Shown here: piece after piece, positions 8,021 through 18,584 of the stretch
How positions within the stretch are numbered: position 1 is the first letter of the stretch
How the letters are laid out: every line of letters begins with the position of its first letter
Assembly: GCA_019056435.1 (NCBI GenBank)
Contig: CP077641.1
Coordinates: 310,001 to 374,000 of the forward strand
From: Stutzerimonas stutzeri
GTDB lineage: Bacteria; Pseudomonadota; Gammaproteobacteria; Pseudomonadales; Pseudomonadaceae
Length of the DNA: 64,000 nucleotides
Reading direction: 5' to 3'
Program-made: the position numbers and the translations under genes
The notes under the pieces: generated by a model
Told to the model about the DNA's origin: nothing
Database searches by the model: none
The model's input: only the letters and a program-made list of their open reading frames with translations

Positions 8021-8904
8021 AGACCGGCCTCCTCCGCACGCAGCATGCCGGGCTGGCCATGCCAGTAACCGTTGCAGCCTTCCACGGCGAGCGGCGGCAA
8101 CGCGCCGTTGCGTACCGCATCGAAGGCGGCGATCACCTCGGTCATGCCCGCCGCCCGAGGGCTCAAGCGCAGCAGCGCGGCGCCACTGGCCTGCAGCGCG
8201 GGGTAATCGGCGAGCAGGTTGCTGACCGAGGCGGACAGCGTCTGGATGCCATTGATGGTAAACAGCGCCTCGCCTTCCTGGCTCAGCAGCGGGATGCCTT
8301 CGGGGTAGTTCTGGCAGCAGAACTGGCAGTCGTCCTTCGGACGGTTCTCGGCGCGGGCGGTAAAGCAGCGCGCCGAATAGGCGAGCGGCAGGTGGCCATA
8401 GGCGAAGATCTCGATCTCCGGCACCGCGACGTCGAGCCTCTCGAGCTGGTCGCGGGCACTGCGGATCATGACGCCGGACATCTCCACCGGCGGCACCCAG
8501 CGGATCATCCCGCTGCCCACGAGCTCGGCCAGGGCATGACCGTTATAGAGGTTGAGCGCCGGCCCGCCCACGAAGGGCAAGCGCTTCTGCGATAGATAGT
8601 GCACCGCCCCCATGTCGTTGGCCTCGACCAGCAATTCGCCGTTGTCGCACAGGCGCCGCAACGCGGACAGCTCAGACGCGGCCTCCACCAGCGTCAGGCC
8701 GGACAGCACCACTTGCGCCGAACTGGCCCCGGCCAGATCGCGGGCCAGCCCGATCCAGTCGTCGAGCCCAATACTGCGGCGCTTGGAGCAGACGGTTTCG
8801 CCGAGGTAGATGACATCCAGCGGCAGGCTGGCCATATCGGCGTAGAAGTCCAGCGTCTTCTGCCGATCCCAATAGAACAGCACCGGGCCCAGGCTGAGTT
8901 TCAT
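8014..8904 (-). CDS. ubiV: UbiV, U32-peptidase-like protein of O2-independent ubiquinone synthesis
   Basis: A 296-residue U32-family protein (YhbV/UbiV). Conserved cysteines are visible in CSKRRS, in ARCFTARAENRPKDDCQFCC and in VEGCNGYW; in the family four cysteines hold a 4Fe-4S cluster. It forms a complex with UbiU for anaerobic ring hydroxylation of ubiquinone precursors. The ATG at 8904 starts MKLSLGPVLFYW, the family-typical beginning. It lies 11 bp after ubiU. Confidence 0.88.
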   Translation of the reverse strand: MKLSLGPVLFYWDRQKTLDFYADMASLPLDVIYLGETVCSKRRSIGLDDWIGLARDLAGASSAQVVLSGLTLVEAASELSALRRLCDNGELLVEANDMGAVHYLSQKRLPFVGGPALNLYNGHALAELVGSGMIRWVPPVEMSGVMIRSARDQLERLDVAVPEIEIFAYGHLPLAYSARCFTARAENRPKDDCQFCCQNYPEGIPLLSQEGEALFTINGIQTLSASVSNLLADYPALQASGAALLRLSPRAAGMTEVIAAFDAVRNGALPPLAVEGCNGYWHGQPGMLRAEEAGLC

Positions 8905-8915
8905 GGTTGGCTCCT

Positions 8916-9911
8916 CTATTGCCAGGCGCGGTGGTAGGCACCCAGGGTGGTTTGCGAGCCTTCGGACAGGCCGTCGAGCACCGTGCGCCAAGCCGGTTGC
9001 ACGGCGTAGCGTTGCGGCGCCTGCAGGTAGGCATCCAGCGCGGCGCGCCAGACCCGCGTGACCTGCTCGACATAGGCCGGGCTGCGTTGTCGCCCCTCGA
9101 TCTTCATCGCCGTGACGCCAATGGCGGCGAGCTCGGGGATCAGGTCCAGCGTGTTCAGGCTGGTGGGCTCCTCAAGGGCGTGGAAGCGCTCACCGTTGAC
9201 CACGAAACGGCCCTTGCACAGGGTCGGATAGCCGGCCGACTCGCCTTCGGCGTAGCGGTCGATCAGCACGTCGTTGAGTCGCGAGGTCAGCCCTTCGGGC
9301 TCTTCACTCCAGCGCACCGCCTTGGCCGGCGAGCAGACGCCGCAGAGGTTCGGTGACTCGCCGGTAAGGTAGGAAGACAGGTGACAGCGCCCCTCGGCCA
9401 TGATGCACAGGCTGCCGAAGGCGAACACCTCGATCGGCACCGGACTGCTCGCGGCGACCTGCCTGACCTGCTTGAGCGAGAGCACGCGCGGCAACACCGC
9501 ACGCTTGATGTTGTAACGCTGCTGGTAGAAGGCCAGCGCTTCGGCGTTGGTCGCCGAGCCTTGCACCGACAGGTGCAGGTTGAGCTGCGGATGACGCTTG
9601 GCGGCATAGCCCAGCACACCCGGATCGGCGGCAATCAGCGCGTCCACTCCCATATCCGCGGCCTGATCCACGGCCCACTGCCAACGCGACCAACCCTCGG
9701 GCTGCGCGTAGGTGTTGACGGCGACATAGAGCTGGCGACGCTTTTCGCGGATCAGCTGCAGGCCCTTGTCGAGCTGCTTTTCATCGAGGTTCAGCCCGGC
9801 GAAGTGACGGGCGTTGGTATCGTCGCGAAAACCGACGTAGATGGCATCGGCGCCCTGCTGGACGGCGGCCTTGAGCGCGGGCAGGCTTCCTGCCGGACAG
9901 ACCAGGTGCAT
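8916..9911 (-). CDS. ubiU: UbiU, U32-peptidase-like protein of O2-independent ubiquinone synthesis
   Basis: A 331-residue U32-family protein (YhbU/UbiU) beginning MHLVCPAGSLPALKAAV, with the family cysteines in GRCHLSSY, NLCGVCSP and TLCKGRF that ligate a 4Fe-4S cluster. It is the first gene of ubiUVT, with GGGAG six bases before the ATG and an FNR/DNR-type box about 110 bp upstream. The partner UbiV follows immediately. It acts on ubiquinone precursors when oxygen-dependent hydroxylases cannot work. Confidence 0.9.
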   Translation of the reverse strand: MHLVCPAGSLPALKAAVQQGADAIYVGFRDDTNARHFAGLNLDEKQLDKGLQLIREKRRQLYVAVNTYAQPEGWSRWQWAVDQAADMGVDALIAADPGVLGYAAKRHPQLNLHLSVQGSATNAEALAFYQQRYNIKRAVLPRVLSLKQVRQVAASSPVPIEVFAFGSLCIMAEGRCHLSSYLTGESPNLCGVCSPAKAVRWSEEPEGLTSRLNDVLIDRYAEGESAGYPTLCKGRFVVNGERFHALEEPTSLNTLDLIPELAAIGVTAMKIEGRQRSPAYVEQVTRVWRAALDAYLQAPQRYAVQPAWRTVLDGLSEGSQTTLGAYHRAWQ

Positions 9912-10013
9912 GGCTACTCCCAGACATTCGATTCATGCGCGCCGGGAGAGCCCGGCGGCCGCCCGAGCGCGGGCGGAAAGTCGGCAGTCTAGGTAGCGTA
10001 CCCGGGGTCGGCA

Positions 10014-10027
10014 TTGATGAAGGTCAA
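10014..10027. promoter_or_regulatory. FNR/DNR-type box upstream of ubiUVT
   Basis: TTGAT-GAAG-GTCAA differs from the consensus TTGAT-N4-ATCAA at one base. It is centred about 109 bp from the ubiU ATG, leaving room for a class II promoter and a leader of about 65 bases. Confidence 0.6.
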
Positions 10028-10165
10028 GGCAGCCCCGTCAAACACGAACCCGCGATGCATTCCGAGTTGGACGAACCGCTGCGTTCATACCCAATCCCAA
10101 GCACCACGAACTCCGCGAGCCCGCCCCTGCACAGCAGGGCCGAATCCATAGGGCCGGAACACCGC

Positions 10166-10385
10166 TGGCGGAATAAATTCCGCCCTACAAACTCACCCCG
10201 TAGGGGCGAATTTATTCGCCCAACAAATCCATCAGCCGAACGAACGCCGTCCGACGCACCGCATCCCGCGAGCCCATCCAGCCACCTGCGAAACCGAAGC
10301 CAGCCCCGCATCGTAGGGGCGAATTCATTCGCCCAACAACGCCGTCAGCTGAACGCACGCCCACCCGACGCACCGCGTTGCGCGG
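10166..10385. repeat. GGGGCGAAT-type REP elements between ubiU and the 69-aa ORF
   Basis: An inverted element around GGAATAAATTCC at 10168-10188 is followed by two direct copies of a block starting GTAGGGGCGAATT(T/C)ATTCGCCC near 10200 and 10313 (period about 113 bp). Each core is a hairpin-forming palindrome. The same core builds the tandem array at 14.4-15.1 kb. Apart from the box at 10014 nothing else is seen in 9912-10391. Confidence 0.7.
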
Positions 10386-10391
10386 CACCCT

Positions 10392-10601
10392 TCAAATACC
10401 CTCGTCCCCCTCGAACTCCTCGGTCGCTCGCGCCACCATCTGGCGCCAGGCACCGGACTCCTCGGCAAGCAGGCGCATCGCCTTGAGGCTGGCTTCGAAG
10501 GCCTGCCGGTAGTGCTGCGGATCGTTTTCGCTGGCGGCGCGGTCGGCGTGGGTCTGCGCCTCGCTCAGCAATCTTTCGAACTGGTCATGGTCCAGCGCCA
10601 T
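10392..10601 (-). CDS. Small hypothetical protein, 69 residues
   Basis: A short acidic, soluble-looking ORF beginning MALDHDQFERLLSEAQTHAD with predicted helical character and no signal peptide. A strong ribosome site (GGAGGAG seven bases before the ATG) supports translation. It lies about 90 bp downstream of norR on the same strand and may share its transcript. I do not recognise the family. REP-type sequence follows its stop. Confidence 0.55.
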   Translation of the reverse strand: MALDHDQFERLLSEAQTHADRAASENDPQHYRQAFEASLKAMRLLAEESGAWRQMVARATEEFEGDEGI

Positions 10602-10692
10602 CGTGGTCTCCTCCGTTGTGCAGATTTCAGAGTAGACCACCGACCCGCCAGGACGTCTCGTACCGGCTGGCGGGAGGCCGCGCCCTGCCCGC

Positions 10693-12241
10693 TCACTTGA
10701 GCCGCAAGCGTCGCGCCAGTTTGTGCAGGTTGCTCGGATCCACGTCCAGCAGCCGCGCGGCCTGTGCCCAGTTTTCGCCACTGGCTTCCAGGGCACGTAC
10801 GATTGCCTGGCGCTGGGTGGCATCCACGGTCTCGCGCAGCGGAAGGATCTGCGCAGGGTTCGGGGCGTCCGGCATCTCGGGAAGGCTATCCGGCGCGAAC
10901 GTCGCCGAAGCATCGAGGTCGAGCATGTCCGGCTCCAAGGTGAGGATGTCGCTGCGCGACGCACCTCGGCTGAGCAAGCGCAGCGCCGCGCGGCTGATCA
11001 CGTGCTCGAGTTCTCGCACGTTCCCCGGCCAGCTGTAAGCCAGCAGTGCGCGCTCCGCTGCCGGTGACAGACGCATGCTGCGCAGCCCCAGCCGCGCACG
11101 GTTCAGCTCGAGGAAATAGCCGGCGAGGATCAGCACGTCGTTGCCGCGCTCGCGCAGCGGCGGGATCGGCGCCGGATAGACCGACAGGCGATGGTAGAGA
11201 TCGGCGCGGAAATGCCCGTCACGCACGCTTTCGCGCAGGTTGCGATTGGTCGCCGCGATAATGCGCACGTCCACGTGCCGGGGTTTGTCCGCCCCCAGCC
11301 TCTGGATCTCGCCGTTCTGCAGGGTGCGCAGCAGCTTGGCCTGCACCACCAGCGGCAGTTCACCCACCTCATCGAGCAGCAGGGTGCCGCCATTGGCCGC
11401 CTCGAAGCGCCCGGGACGATCAGTGGTGGCGCCGGAAAACGCGCCCTTCACATGACCGAAGAGCTCGCTCTCGGCCAGGGACTCGGGCAGTGCCGCGCAG
11501 TTGACCAGCACCAGCGGCTTGTTACGCCGCCGCGAATGGCGGTGCAGCCAGCGCGCGAACAGCTCCTTGCCGACCCCGGTTTCGCCCAGCAGCAACACCG
11601 GCAATTCGGAGTCGGCCACCACTTCCAATTCGCGCAGCAGTTCGCGGATCACCTTGCTCTGCCCGAGGATCTCGCCGTCCCGTGGCATCTGGGTCGCTTC
11701 GAACACATCGCTGCGGGCCAACCGCAGGCTGCGGTTTTCATGTTCAAGCCGAGTGATGCGGATGGCCGCCTCGATCACCAGGGTATAGCGCTGCAGGTCA
11801 CGCCGAGCATCGTCATCGAAGGTGCCGGCGTGCAGCGCGTCGAGCGTCAGCGCGCCCCACAGCTTGCCCTCCACGTACAGGCTCACGCCCATGCAGTCGT
11901 GCACAGGCAGGGGGTTCGCCGATGCGCTCGTCGAGCAGGCCGTCATAGGGGTCGGGCAGGCGGCTGTCCGGCTCGAACCAGGTCGGTTCGCGCTGCGAAA
12001 GAATGGCGGCCAGGCGCGGGTGCTGCGCCACCACGAAGCGCCGTCCGAGCGCTTCACGCACCAGGCCAACCGCAGCCAGCGGGCGCAGGGTGTCTTCATC
12101 CAGGCGCAGCAGCACCACGGCACCGCAGCGAAACCGCTGGTGCAGCGTGTGCACCAGGCGTTGCAAGCGCACGGCGTTAGGGAGTTCAGTGATCAGGTCC
12201 GCCAGCAGGGCTTCTTCCATCATGGTGGCCAATACCGTCAA
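10693..12241 (-). CDS. norR: NorR, NO-responsive sigma-54 activator, frameshifted
   Basis: NorR senses nitric oxide through a non-heme iron in its N-terminal GAF domain and activates sigma-54 promoters. Domains: GAF (about residues 1-180), AAA+ (GETGVGKELFARW, GAFSGA loop, LLLDEVGELPL) and a C-terminal Fis-type helix-turn-helix. The frame is broken near 11910-11914: the GAF half reads in one frame, the rest in another. Removing one G from the G5 run joins them as DERIGEPLPVHDCMGVSLY, about 515 residues. The start is uncertain: TTG at 12241 fits the family N-terminus, while ATG codons lie at 12223 and 12220. The gene diverges from dnrN across a NorR site and sigma-54 promoter. Confidence 0.85.
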
Positions 12242-12265
12242 GGTTTTTAAACCCTAAACCGTTCA

Positions 12266-12278
12266 GGTGGTTTCGACC
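12266..12278. promoter_or_regulatory. Putative NorR binding site
   Basis: GGT-N7-ACC, the core motif described for NorR enhancers, occurs here within the larger inverted repeat GTGGT-TTCG-ACCAC (12267-12280). It lies in the norR-dnrN intergenic region about 50 bp upstream of a sigma-54 promoter, a plausible enhancer position. Confidence 0.55.
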
Positions 12279-12317
12279 ACGACTAATTTTTCTTTTCTAA
12301 GAATCAGTCGCTTAGCG

Positions 12318-12333
12318 TTGGCACAGGGCTTGC
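12318..12333 (+). promoter_or_regulatory. Sigma-54 promoter of dnrN
   Basis: TTGGCAC-N5-TTGC gives the GG and GC of a -24/-12 promoter separated by exactly ten bases. It is about 36 bp before the dnrN ATG and downstream of the putative NorR site, so NO-dependent expression by NorR is inferred. Confidence 0.75.
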
Positions 12334-12368
12334 GGAGCATCAGGCACACCACCTTTAAGGACGCTCAC

Positions 12369-13037
12369 ATGACAAGCGCGTTGACCGAACAGACCCTGGG
12401 CAGCCTCGCCTGCCAGATTCCCGGTGCGACCCGGGTGTTCCGCCAGTACAAGCTCGACTTCTGCTGCGGCGGCAACACCCGCCTGCTGGACGCCGCCGCG
12501 CATCGCGATCTCGACGCCCAGCTGATCGCCAGCGAGCTGGCCGCGCTGAGCAGCGAAACCGAGGCCCAGGCCACCTGGCGCGAGGCACCGGCAAGCGAGC
12601 TGATCGACCATATCCTCGTTCGCTACCACGAACGCCACCGCGAGCAGTTTCCGGAGCTGATCCGCCTTGCCACGCGCGTGGAGCACGTACATGGCAACAA
12701 GCCGGACTGCCCGCTCGGGCTCGCCGAACACCTGTGGACCATGCAGCAGGAGCTCGAAAGCCACATGCTCAAGGAGGAACAGATCCTCTTTCCGATGATC
12801 CGCCGCGGCCTGCGTGTTCCCGAGGGACAAGGGCCGATCGCGGTGATGCGTTTCGAGCACGAGCAGCACGGCGCCGCCCTGGACCGCTTGGCCGCGCTGA
12901 CGGACGACATCACCCCGCCGGCCAACGCCTGCAACACCTGGCGGGCGCTGTACCGCGGCCTCGAAGCGCTGCGCGACGACCTGATGCAGCACATTCACCT
13001 TGAAAACAACATCCTGTTCGTCAAGGCTTCCCAGTAA
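12369..13037 (+). CDS. dnrN: DnrN/YtfE/RIC di-iron iron-sulfur cluster repair protein
   Basis: A 222-residue protein of the RIC (YtfE, ScdA, DnrN) family, which protects or repairs iron-sulfur clusters under nitrosative stress. The N-terminal ScdA-like motif LDFCCGG (C32, C33) is followed by a hemerythrin-like four-helix domain with the expected histidines and glutamates (RYHERHREQFP, HMLKEEQILFP, FEHEQHG, HIHLENN). It is divergent from norR and has a sigma-54 promoter, so it should be induced by NO. The small ORF at 13090 follows after 52 bp. Confidence 0.9.
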   Translation: MTSALTEQTLGSLACQIPGATRVFRQYKLDFCCGGNTRLLDAAAHRDLDAQLIASELAALSSETEAQATWREAPASELIDHILVRYHERHREQFPELIRLATRVEHVHGNKPDCPLGLAEHLWTMQQELESHMLKEEQILFPMIRRGLRVPEGQGPIAVMRFEHEQHGAALDRLAALTDDITPPANACNTWRALYRGLEALRDDLMQHIHLENNILFVKASQ

Positions 13038-13089
13038 CCCGACGAGCATCGCGCGCCCGCCGGCGCGCCTGGCAACATGCGGAGGCGAT

Positions 13090-13236
13090 ATGAAAGCAGT
13101 TATCCAACCTTTGGCCTGGGGTCTGGCCCTGGCAACCATCCTGGCCCTGGCCAGCGGTGTTGCGCTGGACATGGCGGTGCATAGCACCATGCCAGCGGCT
13201 GCGCACATGCAAGGCGCGGCGCCCGGCGCACACTAG
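13090..13236 (+). CDS. Small membrane or exported hypothetical protein, 48 residues
   Basis: A very short ORF with a strong ribosome site (GGAGG four bases before the ATG) and one hydrophobic segment (PLAWGLALATILALASG) followed by an Ala/His/Met-rich tail (HSTMPAAAHMQGAAPGAH). The tail could bind a metal. It follows dnrN on the same strand and probably shares its NO-induced transcript. It may correspond to a small ORF named dnrO in P. stutzeri, but I cannot confirm that. Confidence 0.55.
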   Translation: MKAVIQPLAWGLALATILALASGVALDMAVHSTMPAAAHMQGAAPGAH

Positions 13237-13378
13237 CGGCTGCGATACACGACACCGGCGCAGGTCAATAAAGCGCCCGGCGTGCTGGGCTAGGCTCTAG
13301 CCGAACGACGGGCCATGTCCGCCCACTGCCGTCACAGCCGCCGGTCGATGGCCAATTCTTAGAAACAGGATGCCTTGC

Positions 13379-14062
13379 ATGGTGCTTCACCGCGTACACA
13401 ACCAGATCCTCCGCAGCCACCATCTGTTCGAGCCGCTGAACGACGAGCAGATGGATGAACTCATGGCGGCCAGCCAGTTGCTCAACCTGGACAAGGGCGA
13501 CAACCTCTTTCACCAGGGAGAGCCGGCGCACTCGTTCTATTTCGTCATTTCCGGCGCAGTGAAGATCTACCGCCTGACACCCGACGGGCAGGAGAAGGTC
13601 TTCGAGGTTATCGGTAATCGGCAGACCTTCGCCGAAGCCATGATGCTGATGGATACGCCCAACTACGTCGCCTCCGCCCAGGCGGTGTGCCCGACCCAGG
13701 TGTACCGCTTCTCGAATACCGCCTATATGCGTCTGCTCGAGGCCAACCAGCGGCTGTCGTTCGCGCTGCTCGGCAAGCTCAGTGTGCGCCTGCACCAGCG
13801 CATCAACGAGATCGAGACCCTCTCGCTGAAGAACGCCACCCACCGCGTGGTGCGCTACCTGATGACCCAGTTGTCACGCGTGCGCGACGGCGGAAACGGG
13901 TTCGAACTGCCCATGGCCAAGCAGCTGATCGCCGGGCACCTGTCGATCCAGCCGGAAACCTTCTCACGCATCATGCGGCGCCTGATCGACGAACACATCA
14001 TCGACCAGGACGGCCGGCAGATCACCATCCTCGACCGGGAACGCCTCGAGCAATTCGAATGA
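13379..14062 (+). CDS. dnrD: Dnr, FNR-family denitrification regulator (DnrD type)
   Basis: A 227-residue DNR-class regulator that activates nir, nor and nos genes in response to NO. It closely resembles Dnr of P. aeruginosa as I recall it: HLFEPL near the N-terminus, LFHQGEPAHSFYFVISG in the sensor barrel, TFAEAMM(L/F)MDTPNYVA, and the DNA-recognition helix IAGHLSIQPETFSRIMRRL. It has no FNR-type cysteine cluster; heme is presumed to be the NO sensor. The ATG at 13379 (MVLHRVHNQ) fits the family start and has AGGA eight bases upstream, better than 13370. dnrP follows after 98 bp. Confidence 0.87.
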   Translation: MVLHRVHNQILRSHHLFEPLNDEQMDELMAASQLLNLDKGDNLFHQGEPAHSFYFVISGAVKIYRLTPDGQEKVFEVIGNRQTFAEAMMLMDTPNYVASAQAVCPTQVYRFSNTAYMRLLEANQRLSFALLGKLSVRLHQRINEIETLSLKNATHRVVRYLMTQLSRVRDGGNGFELPMAKQLIAGHLSIQPETFSRIMRRLIDEHIIDQDGRQITILDRERLEQFE

Positions 14063-14093
14063 CGGCAGGCTCGCCCTGGGCTTTCCGCGGCGG

Positions 14094-14107
14094 TTGATCG
14101 CCGTCAA
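14094..14107. promoter_or_regulatory. FNR/DNR-type box upstream of dnrP
   Basis: TTGAT-CGCC-GTCAA, one mismatch from consensus. A start site 41.5 bp downstream of its centre would be near 14142, 19 bp before the dnrP ATG, a good class II geometry. Confidence 0.6.
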
Positions 14108-14160
14108 CCGAGAACAAGCACGGGGCGTGGCAAGCTGACTGCAGTAGAGAGGAAGCCGCC

Positions 14161-14343
14161 ATGCCCAAGTGCCTGTACTGCCAAGACGAAAATCCCCCTC
14201 AGGAAGCCGAGTGCCAGAATTGCGGCATGCCGCTCCCCGCCCTCGCCGACACCGCCGGCGCGCGCCGCCAACGCAGCTTTCTCCTCTTCTGCATCGCCCT
14301 GACGATCTTTTGCGCGGTGATGATTCTGTGGCTGCCGCGCTGA
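14161..14343 (+). CDS. dnrP: DnrP, small zinc-ribbon membrane protein
   Basis: A 60-residue protein with two CxxC pairs (CLYCQDENPPQEAECQNCG, residues 4-22) forming a zinc-ribbon-like knuckle and one C-terminal transmembrane helix (FLLFCIALTIFCAVMILWL). This is the layout of the small DnrP proteins found beside dnr genes in pseudomonads; the function is not known. GAGAGGAAG lies ahead of the ATG, and a DNR-type box upstream suggests anaerobic induction. Confidence 0.7.
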   Translation: MPKCLYCQDENPPQEAECQNCGMPLPALADTAGARRQRSFLLFCIALTIFCAVMILWLPR

Positions 14344-14369
14344 GCCGAATGCCCGTGTCGGCGCGCCCT

Positions 14370-15136
14370 GAACCGGATTGACGGGCGGATTGGGCCCCCT
14401 GGGCGAATAAATTCGCCCCTACGAACACGAGGCCACCTGTAGGGGCGATTGATTCGCCCGTGTCGGCTGCAGGATGGTTACGCGGCATACGCATCGGCGC
14501 TTCGCGTATCGGATGGTGAATGCCCGTATCAGCATGCTCTGAACCGAATTGGTGAACTGATCGGGGCCCGCCGGGCGAACGAATTCGCCCCTACAACGCC
14601 ACCCGTAGGGGCGAATTTATTCGCCCGTGTCGGCTGCAGGATGTTTACGCGGCATACCCATCGGCGCTTCGCGTATCGGATGACGACTGCCCGTATCAGC
14701 ATGCTCTGAACCGAATTGGTGAACTGATCGGGGCCCGCCGGGCGAACGAATTCGCCCCTACAACGCCACCCGTAGGGGCGAATTTATTCGCCCGTGTCGG
14801 CTGCAGGATGTTTACGCGGCATACCCATCGGCGCTTCGCGTATCGGATGACGACTGCCCGTATCAGCATGCTCTGAACCGGATTGGTGAACTGATCGCGA
14901 CCCGACGGGCGAATGAATTCGCCCCTACAACGCCACCCGTAGGGGCGAATTTATTCGCCCGTGTCGGCTGCAGGATGGTTACGCGGCATACCCATCGGCG
15001 CTTCGCGTATCGGATGACGATTGCCCGTATCAGCATGCTCTGAACCGGATTGGTGAACTGATCGCGACCCGCCGGGCGAATGAATTCGCCCCTACAACGC
15101 CACCCGTAGGGGCGAATTTATTCGCCCGGGGTGTCG
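14370..15136. repeat. Tandem array of a 167-bp unit containing a REP-type palindrome
   Basis: Repeat units begin GAACCG(A/G)ATT at 14370, 14541, 14708, 14875 and 15042. The units starting at 14541 and 14708 are identical over 167 bp, 14875 differs at a few bases, 14370 is diverged (171 bp) and 15042 is truncated. Each holds the inverted pair GAATTCGCCCCTAC and GTAGGGGCGAATTTATTCGCCC. No gene is present in 14344-15185. The array lies downstream of both dnrP and norD, which converge on it. Confidence 0.92.
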
Positions 15137-15185
15137 TCTGCGGCGCTGGCCGCTCAGCCTCCCCAGCTCTCCGACTCCCGGCCCC

Positions 15186-17029
15186 CTACTCCTTCGTCAG
15201 CTGCCGATACAGCTGCGGCAAACGGAACGGCAACTGCCGTGGATCCTTGATCAGGGTGTATCCGTTGGCGCCGAACATGTGCGGGAGGTAGTCGCCGGCT
15301 TCGCGATCGATGGTGATGCAGAACGGCAGCAAGCCCTTGCGCCGCGCCTCAAGCACGGCCTGGCGGGTGTCTTCGACGCCGTAACGGCCTTCGTAGAGGT
15401 CGAGGTCATTGGGTTTGCCGTCGGTGACCAGCAACAAGAGCTTGCGCCGCTGTTTGCGCTGGCCGAGCAGTTCGGTGGCCTGGCGAATGGCCGCGCCCAT
15501 GCGCGTGTAGTAGCCCGGGCGCAAGGCCTGGATGCGGCCGCGGGTGTCGTCGCCGTAGCCTTGGCCGAAACGCTTGAGCGCCTGCATGCGCACCTGCTGC
15601 CGGCGCAGCGAGGAAAAACCATACAGCGCGAAGTCGTCCCCCACCGCCGACAGCGCCTCGCCGAACAGCAGCAGGCTGTCGGTAATCACGTCGATCACCT
15701 TGTGCTCGTCGTCCAGGTGCGCGTCGGTGGACATGGACAGGTCGGCCAGCAGCAGGCATGCCAGATCGCGACGGTTTTGCCGCTGTTCCATGAACAGCCC
15801 GCGCTCGGCGCATTGGCCGTGCTGCCGCTCGACGTGAAAATCCAGCCAGGCCTGCATGTCCAGCTCCGAGCCCTGGGGTTGCGCACGCATCCATTGGCGG
15901 TCGCTGCGCAAATGCTCGAACTGGCGGCGCAGCTTGCGGGCGAGCGGGTTGAGATGCAGCGGCAGGCCCTTGGGCTCGGCGCCGCGCGGCAGCATCATCT
16001 GCAGATTGACAAAATCGTCCTGCAGCCGCTGCTTGCGGTAGTCCCACTCGGGCAGCTTGATGCCCTCGCCCAGCGGGATGTCGTCGACGTCGCTCGGCGG
16101 CAGGTCCAGGTGCAGCTTGAGCCCACCCCCTTGCGCATGCGCTGGCGCGACAGGGCGATCTCGTCGAGGTCTTCGGCGACACGGGATGCGTCCTCGTCTT
16201 CGCTGTCATCGCCCTGACGGTCCAGCTCGATGTGCTCGGACCAGCTGAACAGGTTCTCCAGGCGGAAGATCATCAGCCCGCTCTTGCTGGTCGTCTCCTC
16301 GACGCGCTTGGCCCGCTTGCGCACGCTCTTCTGCTCGGCCGACGGGGCTCTGAGGTGGTTGTCCTGATCCTCTTCGCCAAGCTCGGTCGCCTGCGGCGCG
16401 CCCAGGTTCTCGGCCGGGTACAGCCACATCGGCAGCGGCCAGGGCGCGACCTCGCTGCGCGGAAACTGCACGATGCTGCCCGGCTCGCGCAGCGCCTGGC
16501 AGATCGCCTGTTCCAGCGCGCCTTCGGTCCTCGGCAGGCTGGCCGGATCGGGGCGCAGTTGCAGGTGTGCGTCCACCAGCCGGTAATAGCGCGCTCGCAT
16601 AGCCGGGAAACGCTCGAGGATGGCCTGGGTCCAGCGCTGGTTGTCACGCGCCCAGTGGCGCATTTCCCCAGCCTGGGCGGCGAGCAGCGCCAGCCAGCGA
16701 TAGAGGTCTTCGTTGAGGGACCGCTCGGGATACACGGCCAGGCTCTGCGGCAGGCGTAGGTTGCTCGAGTCGCACCAGGCGACGGGCAATTGCTTGCAGG
16801 TCCCGGCGACCTGTTGCAGCAGATTGCGGCGCAGCATCAGATCGCGGGCATTGGCGGCGCCGACCTCCACCCCGCTGGCACCACCCATGGCACGAAACAG
16901 CACCGACAACGGACGCTGCATGCTCTCCAGGGTGACGGCTGCCTCGGGAAAGTCCGGGCTGGCGCGACGGGTGATGAAGCGGTGCCAGACACTGCCGACC
17001 CACTCTTCGACTTCGATGGTAAAGGCCAT
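15186..17029 (-). CDS. norD: NorD, VWA-domain maturation protein of NO reductase, frameshifted
   Basis: NorD is a cytoplasmic von Willebrand A-domain protein that works with the MoxR-type ATPase NirQ/NorQ to insert cofactors into NO reductase. The C-terminal third contains the VWA/MIDAS sequence (LLLADLSMSTDAHLDD) and a later LLLVTDGKPNDLD. The frame changes at the C5 run 16126-16130: adding one C (a sixth G on the coding strand) joins MRKG to GGLKLHLDLPPSDVDD and gives about 614 residues. The ATG at 17029 (MAFTIEVEEWVG) has GGAG upstream. It follows norCB after a terminator-like hairpin. Confidence 0.85.
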
Positions 17030-17063
17030 GGCAATCACTCCGTAGTGCAGTTCGAAAACAGAA

Positions 17064-17089
17064 ACGGCCCGCAGGGTCAGCCGGGCCGT
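17064..17089 (-). terminator. Hairpin terminator between norB and norD
   Basis: ACGGCCCG and CGGGCCGT form an 8-bp stem with a 10-nt loop. On the minus strand it is followed by TTTCTGTTTT, a moderate U-tract. It lies directly after the norB stop, so norCB and norD are probably differentially expressed. Confidence 0.65.
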
Positions 17090-17110
17090 CGGTTACATCA
17101 GCGTCTCGCC

Positions 17111-18550
<1,440 letters not shown>

Positions 18551-18584
18551 CTAGGGTGGAATCGAATTCAGAAATGCCCATCGA

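Noticed and set aside
14370-15136. CRISPR array
   Set aside because: The repeat unit is 167 bp with no unique spacers and no cas genes nearby; it is a REP-containing tandem array.
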